DNA of 64,000 nucleotides from Halictus rubicundus (Eukaryota > Arthropoda > Insecta > Hymenoptera > Halictidae). The stretch covers positions 186,001 through 250,000 of the forward strand of contig NW_027488643.1 of assembly GCF_050948215.1 (NCBI RefSeq), written 5' to 3'. The notes beneath the pieces were generated by a model that saw nothing but the letters and a program-made list of their open reading frames with translations, was not told the origin of the DNA and ran no database searches. The translations under genes were made by a program, and so were the position numbers. Below are positions 48,170 to 59,127 of this stretch, piece by piece; the stretch's first letter is position 1, and each line of letters begins with the position of its first letter.

Positions 48170-49546
48170 TGTATCGGATTGAGCGTTTATTGTTCCGCTT
48201 GTTGACGCTTGCTGCTCGAAGTGATGAAGCAACGTGTGGTGTCGTAGCTGACATATTCGGCATGAACCTCGATCGCAATTTTGCGCGCTATGCCCTGGGT
48301 GTAGGCAGTTGGTGCATAATTTGGCCCTTTCAACGGCGAACTTGCGTTTTTCGGGAGTCATTCCGCGGAATTTTTCGCAACCCCATGTGCTATGATCTCC
48401 GTAGCAGATCGGGCACTCCTTCGGTTGTGAATTTGGACGCGTTTCGTTAAAATTCGACGCGTTTTTTGATTTGTTATCGGCGGTCTGACGTGTTTTACTC
48501 GTTACGAAAGCGTGTGATCTGGCGGGTGGTCTTGTTGACTGCGGATGGCTTGTGAAGTTCGCGCTGGGGCGTGTCGATTGCGGATAGCTTGTAAAATTCG
48601 GTCTAGGGCGTAATGGCACCGCGGAGGCACTGGATGGTCCAGTTTGTGCGCAACTTGCGCGTTTCTCGAGAAAATCCAAGAGGTCCGTGTACGACGGCAT
48701 GTTTTTGCCTTTTATCGTTAGTTCCCAAAGCCATGCAGTGTCGCTGCTAACCTTGGATAATATCATTGATATTAAAAAGCCGTTACATCTTGTGAAGTCT
48801 TCTCCTAGATTTTTCAAGGCTCGTAGATGCTGGTTGACCGAGTTCACGAGATCGTCTAACGCCTCTGGAGTGTCCTTTACTAATCTCGGATAATCCCTAA
48901 TTGCGTCGCAATGTTTTAAGATTATTCTCCGCGGACAATCGTACTTCCTTTTGAGCAGTTCTATTGCATCGTAATAATTCGCGTCTGTCGTGTTTAACGC
49001 GGAGATGCACTTCAACGCCTTTCCGTGTAAGGTTGAACGGAGGTACTGCAGTTTTTGCAACGGAGTCAGATTTTCATTCGAGTCAATCGTTGATTTGAAT
49101 GTGTCGAAATATGATACCCAATCTTCGATGTTTCCGTCGAACGATGGCAACCGCATTTCTGGTAACTTGATTGCCATCGGAGCAGTTACCGATGTCGCGA
49201 GTGACTCGACTGTTCCGCGACGTTGGGGCAAAGTTGGTTGCGCCTTTTCTATTATTTTGTTGGCTCTGACAACTATCGCGTAGTACTCGTTTTGTATCTC
49301 GTATCGGCGAGGTTCCTGGTTTTCGTCTAATGCCTCTAGCTCGGATTGTATATCATCGAAACGCTTCCAAAATTCAATGAGACCGTTCAAATGCATTTTT
49401 ATAAGATCTATGTCAGGTGGTTGTTCGGTATCGACGGAATCTAAGAATTTCGAGAATGCCGTAATCTGACCGATTACACTGCCGCGCTTACGCTTTAAAG
49501 TGCTGAGAGCCGTTGCTTGAGACAAGGATGGGTTTGTCGGAGGCAT
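48164..49546 (-). CDS. BEL/Pao Gag (460 aa)
   Basis: This is the structural protein of the particle. Residues about 125-275 resemble the DUF1759 Gag domain of BEL/Pao elements, including the PSFDG...W..Y...F segment near 134-150. The C-terminal part holds cysteine-histidine clusters for nucleic-acid binding: CX2CX3HX4C at C378-C390, CX2CX4HX4C at C411-C424, and a third CX2C with downstream histidines at 429-442. Between them lies a proline/serine-rich linker with a 13-residue duplication (NFTSYPQSTRPSA, then NFTSHPQSTRPPA, about 317-342). The ATG at 49546 is about 370 bp inside the 5' LTR, a plausible leader length. The frame ends at the TGA discussed above. Confidence 0.93.
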   Translation of the reverse strand: MPPTNPSLSQATALSTLKRKRGSVIGQITAFSKFLDSVDTEQPPDIDLIKMHLNGLIEFWKRFDDIQSELEALDENQEPRRYEIQNEYYAIVVRANKIIEKAQPTLPQRRGTVESLATSVTAPMAIKLPEMRLPSFDGNIEDWVSYFDTFKSTIDSNENLTPLQKLQYLRSTLHGKALKCISALNTTDANYYDAIELLKRKYDCPRRIILKHCDAIRDYPRLVKDTPEALDDLVNSVNQHLRALKNLGEDFTRCNGFLISMILSKVSSDTAWLWELTIKGKNMPSYTDLLDFLEKRASCAQTGPSSASAVPLRPRPNFTSYPQSTRPSANFTSHPQSTRPPARSHAFVTSKTRQTADNKSKNASNFNETRPNSQPKECPICYGDHSTWGCEKFRGMTPEKRKFAVERAKLCTNCLHPGHSAQNCDRGSCRICQLRHHTLLHHFEQQASTSGTINAQSDTE

Positions 49547-49915
49547 TTTGTGATGAAGGAGATGTTTTGGGAGATTGACGAACGAAAAACGAGCCTACCT
49601 TTGATGCGCTGAATTCAGGATGGTGAACTGGTGTCAGACACCTGGCGTTGACCCAAATCGTCAATTGCTTGGCCCACAAACTGCGACTTTCCAGATGCTG
49701 GTTGGTCCAGCCCTTGGTAATCCGGGATACTGCAAGTTGTTGGGATGCTGGTTGGTCCAGACAGGATCTCCCGATTGCAGGTGTTGTCCCGTTGTAAACG
49801 ATGCGCAAGGCTGCGTTGAATCACGTTCACAAAGTCTTTTGTCCACTGTAACTGTCACTCAGTGTCATTTATTTTTTGGATCACACGGCACTGATGATCC
49901 GGCTCGAAGGACCAA
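49547..49915 (-). other. Leader of BEL element
   Basis: About 370 bp lie between the 5' LTR and the gag start. They hold the primer site at the right edge and an exact 17-nt direct repeat, GATGCTGGTTGGTCCAG (read on +), at 49694-49710 and 49744-49760, period 50. Such leader repeats may take part in packaging or dimerisation, but this is a guess. Short frames here are not convincing genes. Confidence 0.65.
49896..49914 (-). other. Primer-binding site of BEL element
   Basis: One base inside the 5' LTR the coding strand reads TGGTCCTTCGAGCCGGATC. This begins with TGG and so can pair with the CCA end of a tRNA. The spacing and start are as expected for a full-length tRNA primer. I cannot name the tRNA with certainty. 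Confidence 0.78.
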
Positions 49916-50629
49916 TGTACTTTCCGACGGAGCGGGCACCTTTCGCGGCGTAGACTCTGTCGTAGAATCTATGAGGAGGCGTAAATTCCTCAATCGAGGG
50001 TGTTTCGACGACGCTACTCGGCGCGACCTTACGATCCTTTCGGATGATAAGGATGATAAATATAACTTTGGAATTTAATGCTGCAAGGAGCAAACGGAAC
50101 TATAGCGGCTGGTCCGCGTGTTGACGAGTTCCGGAGTCTAATCTCGATGTTGCTTTTGCGGGAGTTGCATTTAGACTAAAAGTTTTACCCCAACTCTCCA
50201 TGCACTCGGGGTGCGTTGGCGTGGAGTGGGGGTATTCCATTTCGGGGTGGCAACGTCGCTGGATTTCGGCGGGCGAAATCACAGCTGTGGGCCCGATGTT
50301 CATCGGCCAGGGACCGTCGGATGGTCCCGCGATGCCACCTTTGTAGGTCCACGTTTTATGACAGTACGGTTGGCTGTTGAGGGCGCGAGGAAAATTCTAA
50401 TGGGCAATTAAGAAAGGTTTCGTGAAGGCGACTTTCTCAAAAACAGCCCTAGAGGCCCGTGTCATAAAACGTGTATACCATCTGCACGCCAAATGTTGGG
50501 ATGTGCCGATTTGTTAGTCGCGAGTAAAACTATTAAACTATTCTTGAAGGGATCGGTCCCTGGTCCCACCTTGAAATAGCGGTGCCGCGGATTTTCAAGG
50601 GGATCTTTTGTTTAACTCGCGGCTGAACA
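49916..50629 (-). repeat. 5' LTR of BEL element
   Basis: This 714-bp LTR, with TG...CA ends, differs from the 3' LTR only at 50515. It should carry the promoter. I see no clear TATA box. Confidence 0.97.
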
Positions 50630-50634
50630 ATAGG
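50630..50634 (+). repeat. Target-site duplication, BEL element, right
   Basis: ATAGG matches 43371-43375. The flanking satellite continues as in an uninterrupted paralogue near 51341-51480. Confidence 0.88.
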
Positions 50635-53600
50635 GTAGGGCAGAGTATGGGATAGGATAGAGGATACGATAGGATAGAGGATAGGATAGATGATAGGATA
50701 GCATAGAGGATAGGATAGGATTGACGATAGGAAAGGGTACAGAATAGGATAGATGATAGGATAGGATATAGGGTAGGATAGGGTAGAGGATATTATAGGA
50801 CAGAGGATAGGATAGGATAGGATAGGATTGAGGATAGGATAGGATAGAGGATAGGATAGGATTGAGGATAGGATAAAATAGAGGATAGGATAATATAGAA
50901 GATAGGATAGGATAGAGGATAGGATAGGATAGAGGATAGGATAGGATAGAGGATACGATAGAGGATAGGATAGGATATAGGGTAGGATAGGATAGAGGAT
51001 ATTATAGGACAGAGGATAGGATAGGATAGCATTGAGGATAGGATAGGATAGAGGATATGATATTATAGGGGATAGGATAGGATAGAGGATAGGATAAGAT
51101 AGAGGATGATATAGGTTAGAGGACAGGATAGGATAGAGTATAGGATAGGGCAGAGGATGGGATAGGATACAGGATAGGATAGGATAGAGGATAGGATAGG
51201 ACAGAGGATAGGATAGGGTAGAAGATAGCATAGGAGAGATGATATTATGGGATAGAGGATAGTATAGGATAGAGGATAAGATATTATAGAGGATAGGATA
51301 GGGTAGAGTATAGGATAGGATAGAGGTTATTATAGGATAGTGGATAGGATAGGATAGAGGATATGATAGGATAGAGTATAGGATAGGGCAGAGTATGGGA
51401 TAGGATAGAGGATACGATAGGATAGAGGATAGGATAGATGATAGGATAGCATAGAGGATAGGATAGGATTGACGATAGGATAGGATACAGGATAGGATAT
51501 AGGGTAGGATAGGGTAGAGGATATTATAGGACAGAGGATAGGATAGGATAGGATAGGATAAAGGATACGATATTATAGGGGATAGGAGAGGATAGGGGAT
51601 AGGATAGGATAGAGGATGGAATAGGTTAGAGGACAGGATAGGATAGAGAATAGGATAGGGCAGAGGATGGGATAGGATAGGATTGAGGATAGGATAGAGG
51701 ATAGGATAGGATTGAGGATAGGATAAAATAGAGGATAGGATAATATAGAAGATAGGATAGGATAGAGGATAGGATAGGATAGAGGATAGGATAGGATAGA
51801 AAATATGATAGGATAGAGGATAGGATAGAGGATAGGATAGCATATAGGGTAGGATAGGATAGAGGATATTATAGGACAGAGGATAGGACAGGATAGGATT
51901 GAGGATAGGATAGGATAGTGGATAGGATAGGATAGATGACAGGATAGGTTAGAGGATAGAATAGAGGATAGGATAGGGTATAGGGTAGGATAGGATAGAG
52001 GATATTATAGGACAGAGGATAGGATAGGATAGGATTGAGGATAGGATAGGATAGAGGATATGATATTATAGGGGATAGGATAGGATAGAGGATAGGATAG
52101 GATAGAGGATGATATAGGTTAGAGGACAGGATAGGATAGAGGATAGGATAGGGCAGAGGATGGGATAGGATAGGATTGAGGATAGGATAGGATAGAGGAT
52201 AGGATAGGATTCAGGATAGGATAAAATAGAGGATAGGATAATATAGAAGATAGGATAGCATGGAGTATAGGATAGGATTAAGGATAGGATAGGATAGAGG
52301 ATAGGATAGGATAGAGGATATGGTAGGATAGAGTATAGGATAGGGCAGAGGATGGGATAGGATAGAGAATAGCATAGGATAGATGATAGTATAGGATAGA
52401 GGATAGGATAGGATAGAGGATACGATATTATAGAGGATAGGATAGAGGATAGAATAGGATAAAGGAAAGGATAGGATAGAGGGTATTATAGGATAGAGGA
52501 TAGGATAGAGGATATTATAGGACAGAGGATAGGATAGGATAGGATTGAGGATAGGATAGTGGATACGATATTATAGGGGATAGGATAGGATAGAGGATAG
52601 GATAGGATAGAGGATGGGATAGGTTAGAGGACAGGATAGGATAGAGGATAGGATAGGGCAGAGGATGGGATAGGATAGGATTGAGGATAGGATAGGATAG
52701 AGGATAGGATAGGATAGAGGATAGGATAGGATAGAAAATATGATAGGATAGAGGATAGGATAGAGGATAGGATAGCATATAGGGTAGGATAGGATAGAGG
52801 ATATTATAGGACAGAGGATAGGATAGGATAGGATTGAGGATAGGATAGGATAGTGGATACGATATTATAGGGGATAGGATAGGATAGAGGATAGGATAGG
52901 ATAGGGCAGAGGATGGGATAGGATAGGATTGAGGATAGGATAGGATAGAGGATAGGATAGGATAGAGGATAGGATAGGATAGATGACAGGATAGGTTAGA
53001 GGATAGAATAGAGGATAGGATAGGGTATAGGGTAGGATAGGATAGAGGATATTATAGGACAGAGGATAGGATAGGATAGGATTGAGGATAGGATAGGATA
53101 GAGGATATGATATTATAGGGGATAGGATAGGATAGAGGATAGGATAGGATAGAGGATAGGATAGGATAGAGGATAGGATAGGATAGAGGATAGGATAGGC
53201 TAGAGGATAGGATAGGATAGAGGACAGGATAGGATAGAGGATAGGATAGGGCAGAGGATGGGATAGAATAGGATTGAGGATAGGATAGAGGATAGGATAG
53301 GATTGAGGATAGGATAAAATAGAGGATAGGATAATATAGAAGATAGGATAGGAGATAGGATAGGATAGGATAGAGGATAGGATAGGATAGAGGATAGGAT
53401 AGGATAGAAGATATTAGAGGACAGAGGATAGGATAGGATAGGATTGAGGATAGGATAGGATAGAGGATATGATATTATAGGGGATAGGATAGGATAGAGG
53501 ATAGGATAAGATAGAGGATGATATAGGTTAGAGGACAGGATAGGATAGAGGATAGGATAGGGCAGAGGATGGGATAGGATAGGATTGAGGATAGGATAGG

Positions 53601-56600
53601 ATTGAGGATAGAATATCGGATAGGATAGGATAGAGACCATGATAGGATAGAGGATAGGATAGTGGATAGGATAGGATAGAGGATAAGATAGGATAGAGTA
53701 TAGGATAGGGCAGAGGATGGGATAGGATAGAGAATAGCATAGGATAGATGATACTATAGGATAGAGGATAGGATAGGATAGAGGATACGATATTATAGAG
53801 GATAGGATAGAGGATAGAGTAGGATAGAGGAAAGGATAGGATAGAGGGTATTATAGGATAGTGGATAGGATAGGATAGAGGGTATTATAGGATAGTGGAT
53901 AGGATAGGATGGAGGATATGATAGGATAGAGTATAGGGTAGGATAGAGGATACGATATTATAGAGGATAGGATAGAGGATAGGATAGGATAGTGGATAGG
54001 ATAGGATAGAGGATATGATAGGATAGAGTATAGGATAGGGCAGAGGATGGGATAGGATACAGGATACGATAGGATAGCATGGAGAATAGGATAGGATTAA
54101 GGATAGGATAGGATTAAGGATAGGATAGGATAGAGGATAGGATAGAGGATAGGATAGGATAGAGGATATGATAGGATAGAGGATAGGATAGGATAGAGGA
54201 TAGGATACAATAGAGGATAGGATAGGATAGTGGATAGGATAGGATAGAGGATAGGATAGGATAGGATACAGGATAGGATAGGATACAGGATAGGATAGGA
54301 TACAGGATAGGATAGGATAGAGGCTGGGTTGGATAGAGGATAGGATAGGATAGAGGATAGGATAGGATAGAGGATAGGATAGGATAGAGGATAGGACAGG
54401 ATAGAGGATAGGATAGGATAGAGGATAGGATAGGATAGAGGATAGGATAGGATAGAGGATAGGATAGGATAGAGGATAGGATAGGATAGAGGATAGGATA
54501 GGATAGACGATAGGATACGATAGAGGATAGGATAGGATAGAGGATAGGATAGGATAGAGGATAGGATAGGATAGAGGATAGGATCAGATAGAGGATAGGA
54601 TAGGATAGAGGATAGGATAGGCTACAGGATAGGATAGGATAGAGGATAGGATAGGATAGAGGATAGGATAGGATAGATGATAGGGTCGGATAGAGGATAG
54701 GATAGACGATAGGATAGGATAGAGGATATGATAGGATAGATGATAGGATATGATACAGTATAGGATAGGGGATTGGATAGGATAGAGGATAGGATTTGAT
54801 AGAAGACACGATAGGGTAGGATGGCGGAAAGGATATTATAGAGTATAGAATAGGATAGAGGATGCGATAGGGGATTGGATCGGATACAGGATCGGAGACG
54901 GAAGAAGATAGGATAGGATAGTTTAGAGAATAGGATAGGATAGATGATATTGCAGGATAGAGGACAGGATAGGATAGAGGATAGGATAGGATAGAGGATA
55001 GGATGAGTTAGAGGATAGGATAGGATAGAGGATAGGATAGAGGATAGGATAGAGGATTGGATAGGATAGACGATACGATAGGATAGAGGATAGGATAGAG
55101 GATAGGATAGGATAGAGAATAGGATAGGATAGAGGATACGATAGGGGATTGGATCGGGTACAGGATAGGAGACGGTAGAGGATAGGATAGGATAGGATAG
55201 AGAATAGGATAGGATAGATGATATTGCATGATAGAGGACAGGATAGGATAGAGAATAGGATAGGATAGGGGATAGGATAGGATAGAGGATAGGATAGCGG
55301 ATTGGATAGGATAGAGGATAGGATAGAGAATAGGATAGGATACGGGATTTGATCGGATACAGAATAGGATACGATAGAGGATAGGATAGGATAGAGGATA
55401 GGATTGGGGATTGGATACGATACAGGATAGGATAGGATAGATGATATTATAGGAAAGAGGATAGGATAGGATGGGGGATAGGATAGGATAGAGGACAAGA
55501 TAGTATAGCGGAAAGGATAGGATAGAGTATAGGATATAGGATTGGATAGGATAGAGGATAGGATACGATAGAGGATAGGATAGGATACAGGATACGATAT
55601 TATAGAGTATAGGATAGGATAGAGAAAAGGATAGGATAGGATACAGGATACGATATTATAGAGTATAGGATAGGATAGAGAAGAGGATAGGATAGATGAT
55701 GTTATAGGATAGAGCAAGGATAGGACAGAGGATACGATATTATAGACGATAGGATAGGATAGAGAAGAGGATAGGATAGGATAGAGGATAGGATAGGATA
55801 GCGGATAGGATAGGATTGAGTATAGGACGGGATAGAGGATAGGATAGGACAGAGGATTGGATAGAATAGAGGATAAGATAGGATAGCGATAAGGATAGGA
55901 TAGAGTATAGGATAGGATAGAGGATAGGATACGATAGAGAATAGGATAGGATAGAGTATAGGATATAGGATTGGATAGGATAGAGAATAGGATACGATAG
56001 AGGATAGGATAGGATAGGATAGAGAATAGGATAGGATAGATGATATTATAGGATAGAGGACAGGATAGGACAGAGGAAACGATATTATAGAGGATAGGAT
56101 AGGATAGAGGATAGGATCGGATAGAGGATAGGATAGGGGATTGGATAGTATAGAGGACAGGATTCGATAGAGGACAGGATAGGATAGGATGGCGGAAAGG
56201 ATAGGATAGAGTATAGAATATTATAGAGGATAAGATAGGATAGAGGATATGATAAGTTAGAGTATAGGATAGGATAGAGGATAGGATAGAGTATTGGATA
56301 GGATAGAGTATACGATAGGATAGAGGATAGGATGGAGAATAGGATAGGATAGAGGATACGATAGGGGATTGGATCGGATACAGGATAGGAGACGGTAGAG
56401 GATAGGATAGGATAGGATAGAGGATAGGATTGGGGATTGGATACGATAGAGGATACGATAGGATAGATGATATTATAGGAAAGAGGATAGGATAGGATGG
56501 GGGATAGGATGGGATATATGATAGGATATGTTAGAGTATATTATAGGGGATTGGATAGGGTAGAGGATACGATAGGATAGAGGATAGGATAGCATAGACG

Positions 56601-57027
56601 ATAGGATAGGATAGGGGATAGGATAGGATAGAGGATAGGATAGGATAGAGGATAGGATAGGATAGTGGAAAGGATAGGATAGTGGAAACGATAGGATAGA
56701 GGATGGGATAGGGGATTAGATAGGATAGAGGATAGGAGACGAAAGAGGATAGGATTGGATAGAGAATAGGATAGAGGATAGGATAGAGGATTGGATAGGA
56801 TAGAGGATATTATAGGATAGAGGATTGGATATGATAGAGGATACGATATTATAGAGGATAGGATAGGATAGCGGATAGAATAGGATGGAGTATAGGATAG
56901 AATTGAGGATAGGATAGGGTTGAGGATAGGATAGGATAGAGGATAGGATAGGATAGAGGATAGGATAGGATAGGGAATAGGATAGGATAGATGATATTAT
57001 AGGAAAGAGGATAGGATATGATAGAGG
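50630..57027 (+). repeat. 17-bp ATAGG-based satellite array, right block
   Basis: The same satellite continues in the same orientation and is the most diverged of the three blocks. Recurrent variants include GGGCAGAGGATGGG, GATATAGGGTAGG, GGACAGAGG, GATATTATAGG and, near the right end, GGAGACGG. GAGTATAGGATAGGGCAGAG(T/G)ATGGG blocks recur near 51373, 52327 and 53697. The array ends sharply at the LINE junction near 57027 and does not resume inside the window. No gene is supported. Confidence 0.96.
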
Positions 57028-57078
57028 TCCCCAGCGACGGCGGGGGAAGAGAGGACAGTGGTCACTGCCGGGGAGGAG

Positions 57079-59127
57079 ATGGCAGTGGTTACTGCCGGGG
57101 AGGACGCGGCCGCGGTCATCGCGGACGAGGACTCGGATGGGGGTGAAACAATCATCTCCATCTCGAGCTCCGTCGGTTCCATCACGACGCCCGTGGGCGC
57201 GGAGAAGCGGGGCGCGACATCTGGGGTCTCTGTCCCCAAGCGTGCCCGGTTAGAGGGGGGGGGGCAGCACACCCGTGGCGGTTCGGTGCCGCAGGCGGAC
57301 CCCGGGGAGGGCTCGTCGGGGACGCCCATCATGGACCTGGGCCTCGGCGGCCGCGCCGAGAGGAGTCAGACGAGGAGGGTCGATGACCTCATCGAGCTGG
57401 GTGGGAGGATGCCAACGGCACAGCTGGTGGGGGAGGTGGAGGAGGCGATGTTGAGGGTGGAGAGAGTCTCCACCGTCTCAAAGGGCCTCAAGGGGGACCT
57501 GGCTAAAGACTTGCGGGATTGTTCTGCAGTCGCCAGGGCCCACTGCACCACCTTGATGCAGCGGTGCTTTTCCGGGAAGGCGTGGCAGGGGAGCCAGGAG
57601 GTAGCCCGCCTCCGCGAGCAGAACGCGGACCTCGCGAAGGAGGCTGGTGACCTCCGGGCGAGGCTCCGGTCAATGGAGGCCGGGCGGCCGGCGAACACCG
57701 ACAGCGGTCGCCGGGCGGGGCATGCGCCAATAGAGGAGGCGCCCCCCGCCTCCTCGACAGCGGGGGTCCGTACGCGGGGGACGGAGGCGATAGGGTCGTC
57801 GGGGGAGGTAGCGGGAGTTTTGGACTCTGAAGCCCTGCTTCTCCGGGTCGGCGCGCTGATAACGGCCAGGAACCGGGAGCTAGAGGCCCGGATGGAGGAG
57901 CGGTTCAGGACGATTCTGGCCAGGTTGGCCCCGGCCCTCCGGGCGGAAGGTAAGTCGGCGCGCGAGGCGACGCCGGTGGCTTCTCTGCCGGCGACGTCTG
58001 TCACCAAGGGGACTGGACCGGTGGCCGTGTCCAACGTGAGGGTGGTGCCCCCCGTTGTCATTCCGCCACTGGTCGTCCCGGCCTCGTGGATGGAGGTGAC
58101 GGCTAAGGCGGTGAAGAAGGACAAGAAGAAGATGGCCGCGGAGGAGGCTGCGGCGAGAGCAGCCGCGGCCGAGGCAGCTGCCGCTGCTTCACGGCTGCGG
58201 GCTGCGAGGGAGCCGAGGGCGGCGGGCGGCGCGAGCGCGGCGAACCCCGCCGCCGGGAGGGACGGTGGCCTGGGACGCACTCCCAGAACGGGAGCAGTGG
58301 CCATCACCATCCCCGAGAGCTGCAAGCTCACTTACTCGGAGGTGATGGCCAGGGCAAAAGTGAGGGTGGACCTCAAGGCTATCGGGATCGAGTCGGGGGT
58401 GAATCCCAGGCGGTCGAAAACCGGAGGGATCCTCCTGGTGGTCAGGGGCACGGGGTGCCAGGAGAAGGCACGGGTCCTCTCCGGGAGGATCGCCGAGGCG
58501 CTTGGGGGGACCGGGGTTAAGGTCTCCCAAGCGGTCAAGCGCGGCGAGGTGCGCGTGGCGGGCCTGGACGACTCGGTGTCGTCCGGTGACGTAGCTGCGG
58601 CGCTGGCGGCGGCGGCGGGGTGTTCCGCGGCGGAGTTCCGGTTCGGCGAGATCCGCAGACCCGCCTCGGAGCAGGCGCTGGGCTCCTGTTGGGCCCAGGG
58701 CCCCCTCGCGGCCGTCAAGAAAGTGGTGGCGGGGGGCCGGCTGCTGGTCGGCTGGTCCTCGGCCCGCGTCCAGGCGCTGAGGGAGCGGCCCCTCCAATGC
58801 TTCCGTTGCTTGGAGACGGGGCACACGCGGGCGACATGTAAGAGCGCGGTCGACAGAGGCGCGTTGTGCTACCGCTGCGGGGCGGCGGAGCACCGGGCTT
58901 CGGCCTGCAAGGTCGCCCCCAGATGTCCGCTCTGCGCGGACCTGGGGAGACCATCGGGCCATAGATTCGGGGCCAAAGCGTGTGCTCCGGCTCCCAAGAG
59001 GGGCCGCGCGGCGACGAAAGAGAAAGGCGCGTCTTGGGCTGCATCCGCGCAGCGGCCGCAGACGGCGCTGGGGGCCCAGCCCCCCCCCCCCCAGGGAGGG
59101 GAGTCTGCAGAGCCCATGTCAGAGTAG
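57079..59127 (+). CDS. LINE ORF1 protein, CCHC-type RNA-binding (about 682 aa)
   Basis: This is the Gag-like protein of an R1-clade non-LTR element, which binds element RNA. The frame is open from the satellite junction at 57025; the first ATG is at 57079 and the true start may be lost by truncation. The N-terminus carries a short duplication (VVTAGEEMAVVTAGED, partly before the ATG). A charged helical region follows (about 120-205, likely coiled coil), then a long alanine-rich lysine/glutamate stretch near 350-400. Near the end are three cysteine-histidine fingers: CX2CX4HX4C from C574 (PLQCFRCLETGH), a second from C597 (CYRCGAAEH), and a third starting CPLCADLG. This triple arrangement is typical of the R1/TRAS/SART group. 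Codon use is strongly GC-rich, unlike everything around it. Confidence 0.85.
   Translation: MAVVTAGEDAAAVIADEDSDGGETIISISSSVGSITTPVGAEKRGATSGVSVPKRARLEGGGQHTRGGSVPQADPGEGSSGTPIMDLGLGGRAERSQTRRVDDLIELGGRMPTAQLVGEVEEAMLRVERVSTVSKGLKGDLAKDLRDCSAVARAHCTTLMQRCFSGKAWQGSQEVARLREQNADLAKEAGDLRARLRSMEAGRPANTDSGRRAGHAPIEEAPPASSTAGVRTRGTEAIGSSGEVAGVLDSEALLLRVGALITARNRELEARMEERFRTILARLAPALRAEGKSAREATPVASLPATSVTKGTGPVAVSNVRVVPPVVIPPLVVPASWMEVTAKAVKKDKKKMAAEEAAARAAAAEAAAAASRLRAAREPRAAGGASAANPAAGRDGGLGRTPRTGAVAITIPESCKLTYSEVMARAKVRVDLKAIGIESGVNPRRSKTGGILLVVRGTGCQEKARVLSGRIAEALGGTGVKVSQAVKRGEVRVAGLDDSVSSGDVAAALAAAAGCSAAEFRFGEIRRPASEQALGSCWAQGPLAAVKKVVAGGRLLVGWSSARVQALRERPLQCFRCLETGHTRATCKSAVDRGALCYRCGAAEHRASACKVAPRCPLCADLGRPSGHRFGAKACAPAPKRGRAATKEKGASWAASAQRPQTALGAQPPPPQGGESAEPMSE

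Larger units (their letters stand above)
43376..50629 (-). mobile_element. Complete BEL/Pao retrotransposon
   Basis: This 7254-bp element has 714-bp LTRs (43376-44089 and 49916-50629) that begin TGTAC and end GAACA. They differ at a single base (C at 43975, T at 50515), so the insertion is very recent. It has an ATAGG target duplication, a GGGGGGAGGA polypurine tract, a TGG-type primer site, a gag frame and a pol frame. Domain content (DUF1759 Gag, DUF1758-type protease, Pao RT, RNase H, H2C2 zinc finger, DDE integrase, C-terminal DUF5641-like region) identifies BEL/Pao. The only coding interruption is a TGA between gag and pol in the same frame. Confidence 0.97.

Noticed and set aside
48190..49283. 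+ strand frames within the BEL gag region
   Set aside because: They have no recognisable domains and lie antisense to a well-supported Gag.
1..57027. (GATA)n sex-chromosome-type satellite or a cluster of GATA-factor sites
   Set aside because: GATA occurs in each unit but mostly as G-GATA-G, which lacks the preferred A/T before GATA, and the basic period is ATAGG/17 bp, not GATA.
57366..58331. Long - strand frames opposite LINE ORF1
   Set aside because: They are shadows of a GC-rich gene. The + strand frame carries the zinc fingers and the coiled coil.
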